Source: Bacillus sp. AFS059628 (lineage in GTDB: Bacteria > Bacillota > Bacilli > Bacillales > Bacillaceae_G). From it: a stretch of DNA of 36,070 nt. The notes beneath the pieces are model-generated. The model did not search any database. It had not been told where the DNA came from and saw nothing but the letters and a program-made list of their open reading frames with translations. The stretch spans positions 1 to 36,070 of the forward strand of contig NZ_NVEC01000092.1 in assembly GCF_002571225.1 (NCBI RefSeq), written 5' to 3'. Made by a program: the position numbers and the translations under genes. Positions 16,439 through 24,424 of this stretch are shown piece by piece (positions within the stretch are counted from its first letter, which is position 1; each line of letters begins with the position of its first letter).

Positions 16439-17350
16439 TTAACTTACTTTTTTCAAATTGAGAGCTGGCTTTTTGATTCCGCCCTTTTTTACAACATATA
16501 AACCTACAAAAATAATAAGTCCGCCAACGAGTTGCATCATATTGATTTGCTCCCCAATCGTTACTGCCGCAAAGATAACCGCGAACAATGGTACGAGATA
16601 CATATAAACCATTACTTTCGTTGAGCCTATTTGACTAATACCGACATACCACATTGCTAGTCCAAAGATAGTCGCAAAGATGATTGAATATGCTAGTGAT
16701 CCCCAGCTTAGCGTATCTACTGGCCACGTTAAAGAATTTACATTGAATAAACAGTATATCACTAGCGGTACAATTCCAATTAAAGTAGACCATGATGTAA
16801 CTCTCATCGCGGAGTATTTTGTAATAAGAGGTTGCGCTAATATTGGATACCATCCCCACGCAATTGCTGCGACTAATCCAATTACATTTCCGAGCCACGC
16901 ATACTCATAAGTAGCTCCTCCTGTATGTCCTGTTAATAAAACGAATGCTGCACCAATAAACGCTACTATTGAACCAATTTGTACTTTCATCGAAAAACGT
17001 TCTTGTTTGTGCAATACTGCTAATATCCCTGTAAAAATAGGTGACATCGCAATTAATAATGAGGCGTTCGTTGCTGAAGTATATTTCACAGATAGCATAA
17101 ACATCGTTTGATACATTGCCGTACCAACGATACCGACTGCTACTAATCGTAACCAATCTTTTCTTTCAATACGTAATGAGCGTTCCATTAAAAATGTAAT
17201 AAGTAATAATACCGGAGATGCTACTAAAAATCGTAAACTATTAAATTGAATGGATGACATATATGCCACACCATACTTTCCTATTGTATAATTTGCTCCC
17301 CATACTAATGCTACTGATACTAGGAGCCATTCCATTTGCCATCTTTTCAT
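16439..17350 (-). CDS. EamA family (DMT) transporter
   Basis: The 303-residue protein has about ten membrane segments in two EamA repeats, with VALVWGANYTIGKYG at the N-terminus and LVPLFAVIFAAVTIGEQINMMQLVGG near the C-terminus. Such drug/metabolite transporters export amino acids or small metabolites. The start at 17350 (MKRWQMEW) follows GGGGAG; the longer frame to 17512 runs through the regulator's promoter and is not credible. It is divergent from the MocR regulator, which probably controls it. Confidence 0.93.
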   Translation of the reverse strand: MKRWQMEWLLVSVALVWGANYTIGKYGVAYMSSIQFNSLRFLVASPVLLLITFLMERSLRIERKDWLRLVAVGIVGTAMYQTMFMLSVKYTSATNASLLIAMSPIFTGILAVLHKQERFSMKVQIGSIVAFIGAAFVLLTGHTGGATYEYAWLGNVIGLVAAIAWGWYPILAQPLITKYSAMRVTSWSTLIGIVPLVIYCLFNVNSLTWPVDTLSWGSLAYSIIFATIFGLAMWYVGISQIGSTKVMVYMYLVPLFAVIFAAVTIGEQINMMQLVGGLIIFVGLYVVKKGGIKKPALNLKKVS

Positions 17351-17382
17351 CCGAATCTCCCCTTCCATATTTAGCATAGTAA

Positions 17383-17443
17383 AATTGGCTGGATATAACA
17401 CCGTCCAATTGGCTGTTTTTTTACCCAGCCAATTTGTTATACT
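17383..17443. promoter_or_regulatory. Shared EamA/MocR control region with three operator half-sites
   Basis: AATTGGCTG occurs at 17383-17391 and 17407-17415 as direct repeats 24 bases apart, and inverted as CAGCCAATT at 17426-17434. A TATACT hexamer (17438-17443) is the probable -10 box for the MocR gene. Spaced direct repeats plus an inverted copy are typical of MocR binding sites. Confidence 0.65.
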
Positions 17444-17474
17444 GAATGTATATAAGAGATTCGGAGGCGTTTGT

Positions 17475-18917
17475 ATGGAATGGAAGCTAGATAACGACAG
17501 TAAAATCCCCATTTATCAGCAAGTTGTTGACTTTATTGAGAAACGTATTACATACGGAGAACTACCTCCAGGAAGCTTCCTACCTTCCGAACGGAAATTA
17601 GCTACGCAGTTAAATGTAAACCGTAGTACAGTAACGACTGCTTATAATGAGTTACGTGCTATGGGAATTGTAGAAAGTACGACTGGTAAAGGGACACGTG
17701 TAAGTACACATATGTGGGGTGTTTCTCCAACATTAACGCCGAATTGGAGAAATTTCGTAGAAGGTGGCACGTTTTTACCAAACTTACCTTTACTTCGCCA
17801 TATTCGTGCAGAAGTACAACAAAATGAAAACATCATTGATTTCGCAAACGGAGAGCTCGGTTGTAACCTCTATCCTCACGATCAACTACAAACGATTTTA
17901 CGAGAACAACCGTTAACGCACTCATTAAGTTACGATCATCCACAAGGCTATCTCCCGCTAAGACAAGCGGTAGTAAAATATATGAAGGAATATTTAAAAG
18001 TTGAAGCGACTGAGCAGTCTATTATGATTACTTCTGGCGCACAGCAAGCCCTTCACCTTATCGTGCAATGTTTATTAAATCCAGGTGATGCAGTCGCTTT
18101 CGAAAGTCCTTCACACTGTTATTCCTTACCGTTATTCCAATCAGCAGGTATTCGTATTTTTCCGTTACCTGTCGATGAACATGGTATTAATCCGGATGAT
18201 GTGCAAGAATTATATAGAAAGCATCGGATTAAAATGATTTTTTTAAATCCAAACTTCCAAAATCCTACGGGAACAATGCTTCATCCAAACCGGAGAAAAA
18301 AACTGTTATCACTTTGCGCAGACTTACGAATTGCGATTGTGGAAGATGACCCTTCTAGTTTACTTACGCTAGAAAAGAAACAACCTTGCCCTACCTTAAA
18401 ATCAATTGATGAAAACGGAACTGTCATTTATGTACATTCTTTATCTAAAATGATTGCACCAGGCTTACGAGTTGGCTGGCTTGTCGCTCCGCAGTCTGTA
18501 GTAGAAAGGTTATCAGATGCAAGGCACCAAATGGAATTAGGTATGAGCATTTTCCCGCAGTGGCTTATGCAACAATTTTTTGAAACTGTACCATTTCAGT
18601 CTCATATCGTACCGTTACGAAAACAACTCGCAGAAAAAAGAGACGTTATCGTTCGCGCCTTAAATGAGCAACTTCACGATAAAATCTCTTTTTCAAACCC
18701 GACCGGCGGTATATACATATGGGGAAAATTAAAAGAACCAATAAACGAAAAACAACTTATTATGCAAAGTTTAAAACAAGAAATCGCTTTTATGCCAGGT
18801 AGTATTTTCGGGTCAAAAGATGGTTATATTCGTTTATCTTATGGAAAAGTAAATATTGATCAAATTGAGGAAGGTATTTCTCGTTTGCGAGAAGCTATTT
18901 TAGTTTGTGAAAAATAA
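17475..18917 (+). CDS. MocR-type regulator: GntR helix-turn-helix fused to a PLP aminotransferase domain
   Basis: This 480-residue protein has a GntR winged helix at residues about 10-75 (KIPIYQQVVDFIEKRI, LPSERKLATQLNVNRSTVTT, GKGTRVS), then a fold-type I aminotransferase domain with MITSGAQQALHL, FLNPNFQNPTGT, VEDDPSSL and the PLP lysine in SLSKMIAPGLRVGWL. The start at 17475 follows GGAGG by 7-8 bases; the in-frame extension to 17385 crosses the operator region. MocR proteins sense PLP or amino-acid derivatives. The adjacent EamA exporter is the likely target. Confidence 0.95.
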   Translation: MEWKLDNDSKIPIYQQVVDFIEKRITYGELPPGSFLPSERKLATQLNVNRSTVTTAYNELRAMGIVESTTGKGTRVSTHMWGVSPTLTPNWRNFVEGGTFLPNLPLLRHIRAEVQQNENIIDFANGELGCNLYPHDQLQTILREQPLTHSLSYDHPQGYLPLRQAVVKYMKEYLKVEATEQSIMITSGAQQALHLIVQCLLNPGDAVAFESPSHCYSLPLFQSAGIRIFPLPVDEHGINPDDVQELYRKHRIKMIFLNPNFQNPTGTMLHPNRRKKLLSLCADLRIAIVEDDPSSLLTLEKKQPCPTLKSIDENGTVIYVHSLSKMIAPGLRVGWLVAPQSVVERLSDARHQMELGMSIFPQWLMQQFFETVPFQSHIVPLRKQLAEKRDVIVRALNEQLHDKISFSNPTGGIYIWGKLKEPINEKQLIMQSLKQEIAFMPGSIFGSKDGYIRLSYGKVNIDQIEEGISRLREAILVCEK

Positions 18918-18979
18918 CTTTACATAAAGCTCTATCGTTTGACAAAAGAAAAATCTACCATTATTATCAACACGAACCT

Positions 18980-19136
18980 AGTTACCCCGCATTAACGGGC
19001 AATAAAACTCCCAGCTCAAAGTTCAGCTGTAACAAAGAAGTTAGGTGGGAGATCAATTGCCCGTAAATGCCCGATTGGTTCAACTAATAATCAGTGGAGG
19101 ATGAATCCCCCCACTGATTAAAGTTTCACTTTATAG
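18980..19136 (+). repeat. Structured intergenic element, about 155 bp (bcr-type repeat candidate)
   Basis: The element holds nested pairings. ACGGGCAAT (18995-19003) pairs perfectly with ATTGCCCGT (19056-19064). Inside it CTCCC (19008-19012) pairs with GGGAG (19047-19051) and AGCT with AGCT. A final hairpin joins TAATCAGTGG (19088-19097) to CCACTGATTA (19111-19120). The right end, TAAAGTTTCACTTTAT, recurs in opposite orientation at 33651 and, degraded, at 8046. Size and palindromic layout recall the B. cereus-group bcr1 repeats. The nested stems followed by GGTTCAAC also recall the right end and guide-RNA scaffold of IS200/IS605-type elements. Both comparisons are from memory. Confidence 0.6.
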
Positions 19137-19147
19137 GAGTGGTAAAA

Positions 19148-19588
19148 ATGAAAGTTTACGTTGATGCAGATGCTTGTCCTGTAAAAGATGTAATTATTTT
19201 TGAGGCTACGAATGCAGAAATCCCTGTAACCCTCGTTACTAGCTTTTCTCATTATTCTAATACCCAACAGCCTAAAGGTGTGGAAACAATTTATGTTGAT
19301 TCTGGTGCAGATGCTGCAGATTACCGAATTATGCAGTTAGCAAAAAAAGAAGATTTAATCGTAACGCAAGATTACGGTCTTGCTTCGCTTGCATTAGCAA
19401 AAGGCTGTATCGTTCTACACCATAAAGGATATAAGTATACGAATGATAACATTGAACAATTGTTACAAACACGATATTTAAGTGCAATGGTTCGAAAAAG
19501 TGGTAAGCGCACAAAGGGACCGAAACCATTTACAGCAGAAGATAAAGAGAAATTTAGAGCGCTCTTTAAAAGTATGATCGCCCATTAA
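19148..19588 (+). CDS. YaiI/YqxD family protein (UPF0178, DUF188)
   Basis: The 146-residue protein starts [14 protein letters not shown], the family signature, and contains [15 protein letters not shown] and [12 protein letters not shown], with a basic C-terminal [14 protein letters not shown]. The acidic residues resemble a PIN/NYN-like nuclease site, but no activity is established. The ATG at 19148 follows AGGAG by 8 bases; that site lies right after the end of the structured repeat, so the repeat forms part of the 5' leader. Confidence 0.93.
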   Translation: MKVYVDADACPVKDVIIFEATNAEIPVTLVTSFSHYSNTQQPKGVETIYVDSGADAADYRIMQLAKKEDLIVTQDYGLASLALAKGCIVLHHKGYKYTNDNIEQLLQTRYLSAMVRKSGKRTKGPKPFTAEDKEKFRALFKSMIAH

Positions 19589-19627
19589 AGATGAACCTTC
19601 TTTTCGCAAGGAAAACTTCGCAAAACA

Positions 19628-19661
19628 AAGAAGAGAATATCCAAATGAACATTCTCTTCTT
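19628..19661 (-). terminator. Terminator of the DUF3892 gene
   Basis: AAGAAGAGAAT and ATTCTCTTCTT are perfect arms around a 12-base loop, followed on the minus strand by TGTTTTG. It can also end transcription of the convergent YaiI/YqxD-family gene. Confidence 0.75.
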
Positions 19662-19674
19662 GAGGTTTACCCTT

Positions 19675-19989
19675 TTAAAATGAAGGTAAATTATCTAAGT
19701 TATTTTCCTTTATTCCATCAGGTTCACTACGTATAATATCTCTACCATACTTATGAAATACGTCTACATGAGCTAACTTCCCAGATTTCGCTTCACTAAG
19801 AGCAGTCATATAATCTAACTCTCTCCCGCTACTTGTTTTAAAAGCAATTAAATCACCATCATCATTTTTACGAACAGCAACAATTTGTTCTGCTCCTGAA
19901 TTGACTTCATTGTCTACTTCAAATTGAGCATGCTCTTCTCCTTGATGTAAGTAATCATTATAAACTTTTTCAAAGTCTTTATTGTCCAT
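19675..19989 (-). CDS. DUF3892 domain-containing protein
   Basis: The 104-residue acidic protein has the DUF3892 pattern: I-V-A-V-R-K-N-D-D-G-D-L-I-A-F, S-G-R-E-L-D-Y, then the ending DIIRSEPDGIKENNLDNLPSF. The domain has no known function. The ATG at 19989 follows GGAGGTG by 6 bases; an extension to 20007 is unsupported. The leader contains two mutually exclusive pairings, one covering the ribosome binding site. Confidence 0.9.
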   Translation of the reverse strand: MDNKDFEKVYNDYLHQGEEHAQFEVDNEVNSGAEQIVAVRKNDDGDLIAFKTSSGRELDYMTALSEAKSGKLAHVDVFHKYGRDIIRSEPDGIKENNLDNLPSF

Positions 19990-20068
19990 AACATTCACCT
20001 CCAACACATTTTTTAGTATGGTTGGGAGGTGTTGGTTTTATGTAATTTTCTTTTAGCAAAATGGATTT

Positions 20069-20893
20069 TTAATACCTACGCAAATCCTTCAAAGTTTCCA
20101 AAATATCATCTGTAAAGGCTGTACTACCCTCTGTCTCTAAAACTCTAAAGTATAAACTTCTTAAGAAAGCTCTAATATTTTGTACTAAAATATCATACTG
20201 AGGATGCGGGATGTCTTCAACAATTGCTATACTATGTAACCAATTGCTCCACTCTTCCTCAGTTAAAAGATTTTGGTTACGTAACGACATGATTGGCGCT
20301 ACTAATCTCTCATCTTCAAAGTGAATGTATACGTAGTCATGTAAGCGAACCTTCTGACGAACAGCAGCTAATATTGCATATGAAAACTCACGATTTTGTA
20401 TTGTACGTGCTAAAGCATCGAGCGCATCTGCTGCATGTGCAGTAGAGTGTGCCCAGCCTTTCTCTTCTACGTAACCCCTTACATCTTCTTCTAAATATAC
20501 ATATTCCAGTACTTGTTCTGCCACACTGTACAATTGTTCTTCAGATAACAATGGTTCTCTTTCATGAACAGATAAAATAAGTGGCGGAATTAATACGGAG
20601 AATGCACGTTTAAATACAGAGTCTGTTCCCTTTTCACCAATTTTATAAAATAAATAATCAGGACTAATTGCTTGTAGCATTAATCCTCGTAATTCTTTTT
20701 GTCTAAATACATCATTTGTAATCCATGTGTGAAGCGTACTATAAATTAAATCATCACGTAATTCAGCATCAGGTGATCCAATATAATCTAGCATCCACTG
20801 CGCATATGGATATGCATCTACGTCTTCTGGTACAGCATAATTATTATTTTTAATTTGTAGTAGTTCTTCTTTTAGCTCTAGTACTTCATTCAT
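20069..20893 (-). CDS. DUF2785 domain-containing protein
   Basis: The 274-residue all-helical protein matches DUF2785 by GWAHSTAHAADALDALART and YIHFEDERLVAPI. Such proteins look like HEAT-type helical solenoids; the function is unknown. It stands alone between the DUF3892 gene and the damaged uridine kinase gene. AAAGGGGA lies upstream of the ATG at 20893. Confidence 0.88.
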   Translation of the reverse strand: MNEVLELKEELLQIKNNNYAVPEDVDAYPYAQWMLDYIGSPDAELRDDLIYSTLHTWITNDVFRQKELRGLMLQAISPDYLFYKIGEKGTDSVFKRAFSVLIPPLILSVHEREPLLSEEQLYSVAEQVLEYVYLEEDVRGYVEEKGWAHSTAHAADALDALARTIQNREFSYAILAAVRQKVRLHDYVYIHFEDERLVAPIMSLRNQNLLTEEEWSNWLHSIAIVEDIPHPQYDILVQNIRAFLRSLYFRVLETEGSTAFTDDILETLKDLRRY

Positions 20894-21020
20894 TCTATTC
20901 CTATCCCCTTTTTACGTTTTTTTATTGCCTTATCCCCCGTTTTTACTTTCTAAAGTTAATTTAATTATACGAGAATTATAACTATAAATAAAAGCCTATA
21001 CATATAATTTTGATTATGTA

Positions 21021-21620
21021 TTACTTTCGCGCTTTAAATATAACTTCTGGATTTGCTAAATCACTATTCCGAAATACAACATCCGCACACTCTTTCGGAT
21101 TATGCACATCTATATACATCTTACATGCCGCATGATATCTGTTCAAAAACATCTTCTCTGCTTCTTCATAACTTCCAAAAGCTTCAGTTTCCCGCTTTGC
21201 ACCAAGTTTTCTCGCAATCTCAAAATCTGTATCTACAAAGATTTTGTAATCGAATAAATGCGCAACGTCTTTTTTCAATAGAAACGTTCCATCTACTATC
21301 AATATCATATTTTGCGTGGCCACTAGTGGTTCATTATGTACAGGAATATCCGTTATTAAGTTATGAGAAATCGTTTCATATTGTAAATTCCCGTCTGGTC
21401 CTAAAGGCTTTAATAACCTTTCTTTGAAAGCTGTATAATCGTGTGCATCTTCATAATACCCTTTTGCTGATTCTTTGCCCTGTGCATAGCGAATCGCTCT
21501 CGGATGATGAAAATCGTCAATGGTGGCACGTGTTACTGGAACTCCGAGCTTTTTCATTTCCTCTGCTAGTTCGTTTGCAAATGTTGTTTTCGGTTCATGA
21601 TATTTCCTCCCACAATCAGT
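21021..21620 (-). pseudogene. Uridine kinase-like gene lacking its start and intact Walker A
   Basis: The frame encodes a uridine kinase-like body: KTTFANELAEEMKKLGVPV, ATIDDFHHPRAIRYAQGKES, ILIVDGTFLL and DFEIARKLGAKRETE. The normal start and about 25 N-terminal residues are absent. Upstream, the frame reads TDCGRKYHEPKTTF, where an intact gene would read D-x-S-G-K-T-T-F, and it meets a TAA at 21621-21623. The first in-frame ATG (21557) would skip the P-loop altogether and has poor spacing to AGAGG. A separate 10-codon ORF at 21566-21598 has the good GGGAGG site. Most likely a pseudogene. Confidence 0.7.
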
Positions 21621-21710
21621 TTACATAACATTATTATGAGTGATAGTTTATTTCACTATTTGTCGGTAAGTCGATATCCTTTGTCGAATCGTTGATATAT
21701 TTTGATTGGC

Positions 21711-22454
21711 TTACTTTTCTTTAAACCCTCGATATAACGCAGTCCGTAATTCTTGTTTGTATTCTTCAATTTCTGGCATATCGAGTTCTTCTGCTAGTCT
21801 GATAGCTAATTCAATATCATACGGTACACGTACGAGTTGAATGGAAAAGCTCGCGGCTTCTTTTTCATTGTACGTTCCTTCAAATATTAAATAGGAAGCT
21901 TGTGTAATCTCAAGTGGATTGCCTACGCTACCAGCATTACATAACGTTTTCCCTCTGAAATTTTGAACGAATGCTTGGTGAACGTCACCGTAGCAAACAA
22001 CATCTGGCTTTCTTTCTCCTTCTATATTTTCCGTCAGATCGCTATTTTCGAACATACTAACACGCTCTTCTCTTGAAGCGTGTGGTTGAATTCTTTCATA
22101 TAAACTTCTCGGTGAAGCGTGGAACATACGGATCAATTTGCCGCTCATAAAAAATTCGATTGAAAATGGTAAGCTTCTTAAATAGTCATTTTGTTCTTCC
22201 GATAGTTGTTTTTGATGCCATTTTAACGCTTCAAATTCAGTCGGTTTTGTGATAAAATCGTCCCAATTCCCCATTACAACTTCATCACATTCTTTACGAA
22301 TGATTTCAATTACTTCGCTAGAATGAGGGCCTTTTCCAACTAAATCTCCAAGACAAATAATGCGTTCAATTCCTCTTACTTTAATGTCTTTCAGTACAGA
22401 ATCTAATGCCGGAATATTACCGTGAATATCCGAAATTACTGCTATTTTATCCAT
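21711..22454 (-). CDS. Metallophosphoesterase family protein
   Basis: The 247-residue enzyme has the calcineurin-like motifs in order: SDIHGN (residues 8-13), LGDLVGKGP, MGNWDD, FHASPR, YGDVHQ and NAGSVGNP. These bind two metal ions for phosphodiester or phosphomonoester hydrolysis, as in YfcE-type enzymes. GGAGGG precedes the ATG by 7 bases. It lies 13 bases downstream of the APH-like kinase gene, so the two probably form one unit. The substrate is unknown. Confidence 0.93.
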   Translation of the reverse strand: MDKIAVISDIHGNIPALDSVLKDIKVRGIERIICLGDLVGKGPHSSEVIEIIRKECDEVVMGNWDDFITKPTEFEALKWHQKQLSEEQNDYLRSLPFSIEFFMSGKLIRMFHASPRSLYERIQPHASREERVSMFENSDLTENIEGERKPDVVCYGDVHQAFVQNFRGKTLCNAGSVGNPLEITQASYLIFEGTYNEKEAASFSIQLVRVPYDIELAIRLAEELDMPEIEEYKQELRTALYRGFKEK

Positions 22455-22467
22455 ATGAATCCCTCCA

Positions 22468-23406
22468 TTACTTACAGTTTATTATATCCTCATGTTGTGA
22501 TTGATACCATTTTGGAATATAGGATGAAAAATGATTATGATCTTCTAAAATTCCGTTCAATCTTTCTTTCATATCATCTACTAAATGGGGCGTGCTTCGG
22601 TTTGTCCATACAATATCCGCTGGGAATGTCATTGCTGCATATAAGGAGTACAGTTGCCAAAAATGAAGTGACGGTTCTCCCCCGCAATAACCATGAACTT
22701 GTCCAACTGCAAATGGTTTGCTTATTCTTGTAGTAAAAATCGCTACGTTATAAAAATCGTGTATTGGATCGCCAAAATCATATCCACTAAAATCGATAAC
22801 GATAAATTCCTTATTATGAATCATACTATTTGCTGGATGGAAATCATCGTGCAAAAAGGTAATTGGACGATTTTTCAATAAATACTTATGATTTTCTACA
22901 AAGGTTAATACGAGCTTCAAATCAAGAAAGTCTATTTCATAGTTTGCTAACGCTTCTACGTATCTTTCGTATTTATTCCATCGAACCGTTTCCCATTTAT
23001 TACTTGCACTTTCTTTTTCAATTGAATGAATCCTCTTTAATACTTCCCCTGCTTTTCTTCCCGCATAATACTGTTCTTTCACCGATAGCTTCCTTAACCC
23101 TTTTTCACCATTTACACCTTGGACCCATTCAAATACTTGAACACATTTATTTAATTCCTCAATTTTTATAAAATGAATTAATTTCGGGGTTGGAATATGT
23201 AATAACTCTAATTGTTTCATATACGTATATTCTTCTTGTTTACGTTCAAAATGAACAGCATCACATACTTTTACAAAATATGTTAATCTGTTTTCTAATT
23301 CTATTTTATATTTCTCTTCATGTGAAAAACCTTTTGAAATTGCTGTACACTTTACAATACGAGGCCATTCTAGCTTTTTCTCTATCTCTCTAAGCATTTC
23401 CTTCAC
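22468..23406 (-). CDS. Aminoglycoside phosphotransferase (APH) family kinase
   Basis: This 312-residue kinase-like protein has the catalytic loop FLHDDFHPANSMI and the metal motif VIDFSGYDFGDPIHDF of the APH/choline kinase family. An N-terminal lobe carries Y-F-V-K-V as the ATP-binding lysine. I place the start at the GTG 23406, six bases after GAGGTG; the frame to TTG 23424 would begin before that site. The family includes antibiotic kinases and metabolic kinases; nothing here points to antibiotic resistance. It is followed closely by the phosphoesterase gene. Confidence 0.9.
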   Translation of the reverse strand: MKEMLREIEKKLEWPRIVKCTAISKGFSHEEKYKIELENRLTYFVKVCDAVHFERKQEEYTYMKQLELLHIPTPKLIHFIKIEELNKCVQVFEWVQGVNGEKGLRKLSVKEQYYAGRKAGEVLKRIHSIEKESASNKWETVRWNKYERYVEALANYEIDFLDLKLVLTFVENHKYLLKNRPITFLHDDFHPANSMIHNKEFIVIDFSGYDFGDPIHDFYNVAIFTTRISKPFAVGQVHGYCGGEPSLHFWQLYSLYAAMTFPADIVWTNRSTPHLVDDMKERLNGILEDHNHFSSYIPKWYQSQHEDIINCK

Positions 23407-23420
23407 AACGTTCACCTCTA

Positions 23421-24218
23421 TCAATATATGTACAAACTACCTAACACTTCATGCTCTCGTTTATTTTCTCCTGTAAACTCGACTGCAAATGGATATTCGC
23501 CATGATTCTTTATGTATTCTTGCACTAGACCTTCTCCAACCGGTTCACAAAACTGTACTTGAATGTCACCAAACGATACACTTTGACACTCAGCATTCCA
23601 TTTTTCATTTTTCACAACTGAGCTTCTAGATAGCCCCATTACTTTTTTCCATTTCCGTACTGTTTCTCGAACGTTTTTTACTGCGTAATGAATCGTTTCA
23701 ATTTGTTGCACTTTGTTTTTATGTTCAGTGATCGTCCCAATGTTATGTAAATCGTTTCTTCTTTCTTCGTCCGTTTCATTCCACTGTATAAAGAAAGGTA
23801 ATTTTGGTCCGTTCTCTTCTTGCTTTACAAATAACATTTTCCATTCTAAAAGGCGGCCATCTTTTCTCATTCGTTTTCCTTCAAATGGTCCTATCGTATG
23901 TAAACCGTGGTTACTAAACTTAACTGCTAGTTCTTCAATGGCATCTGTTCGAATTGCGATTTGCAACATGCCTTCTCCGGCTTGTAATTTCACTACTGTT
24001 TCTTGTACTAATGGATTGTCTGCTTTCTTCGCTTTATCTTCATGCTGTACTGCTAAAAATTCTATATATGATAAATCAAAATAACATAAACTATTCCAAG
24101 TGCCCCAAGTAGTATGCTCTCCACCTATTGCAGTATGGAATCCATGCGCCTGCATTTGTTTTGCTGCTTCCTCCGGTGTACCATGTACTGCGTGTACGAG
24201 ATGATCAAATCGTAACAT
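23421..24218 (-). CDS. VOC superfamily protein with glyoxalase-like domain
   Basis: The 265-residue protein begins FDHLVHAVHGTPEEAAKQ and has EHTTWGTWNSLCYFDLSYIEFL, the pattern of the Glyoxalase_3 domain, followed by a second VOC-like half (IETIHYAVKNVRETV). His6 and Glu53 are plausible metal ligands. The function is unknown. AAGGAG precedes the ATG. It starts a minus-strand run with the APH-like kinase and phosphoesterase genes, separated by 14 and 13 bases. Confidence 0.88.
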   Translation of the reverse strand: MLRFDHLVHAVHGTPEEAAKQMQAHGFHTAIGGEHTTWGTWNSLCYFDLSYIEFLAVQHEDKAKKADNPLVQETVVKLQAGEGMLQIAIRTDAIEELAVKFSNHGLHTIGPFEGKRMRKDGRLLEWKMLFVKQEENGPKLPFFIQWNETDEERRNDLHNIGTITEHKNKVQQIETIHYAVKNVRETVRKWKKVMGLSRSSVVKNEKWNAECQSVSFGDIQVQFCEPVGEGLVQEYIKNHGEYPFAVEFTGENKREHEVLGSLYIY

Positions 24219-24298
24219 GTCTTTCTCTCCTTTCTCTCCATCCTTTTATTGTATATTTTATTTTTCTTTCATTCAATTCAAAAAACTTTAAAACCCAG

Positions 24299-24344
24299 TT
24301 GATTTATACGATTAATATGTATTATAATGAAACAAATTTCATTA
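24299..24344 (+). promoter_or_regulatory. TSUP gene promoter with overlapping operator palindrome
   Basis: TTGATT (24299-24304) and TATAAT (24323-24328) are 18 bases apart. The perfect palindrome TAATGAAACAAATTTCATTA (8-bp arms, 24325-24344) overlaps the -10 box and expected start site, where a repressor would block transcription. The regulator is not identified. Confidence 0.6.
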
Positions 24345-24362
24345 TTGCTGATTGGAAAAACC

Positions 24363-24398
24363 AAAGGCACTTTTCTCACACGGGAAAAGTGTCTTTTT
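24363..24398 (+). terminator. Attenuator-like terminator in the TSUP leader
   Basis: GGCACTTTTC and GAAAAGTGTC (one G-U pair) form a 10-bp stem with flanking A- and T-runs. It lies between the promoter and the TSUP ribosome binding site, so transcription must read through it to express the gene. Confidence 0.7.
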
Positions 24399-24424
24399 CA
24401 TTTATTATTACAGGGGGATTATTT

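Noticed and set aside
17385-17474. N-terminal extension of the MocR protein
   Set aside because: It crosses the operator repeats and the -10 box; the start at 17475 has GGAGG upstream.
24128-24424. Long N-terminal extension of the TSUP exporter
   Set aside because: It overlaps the promoter, operator, attenuator and the divergent glyoxalase-like gene; not membrane-protein-like.
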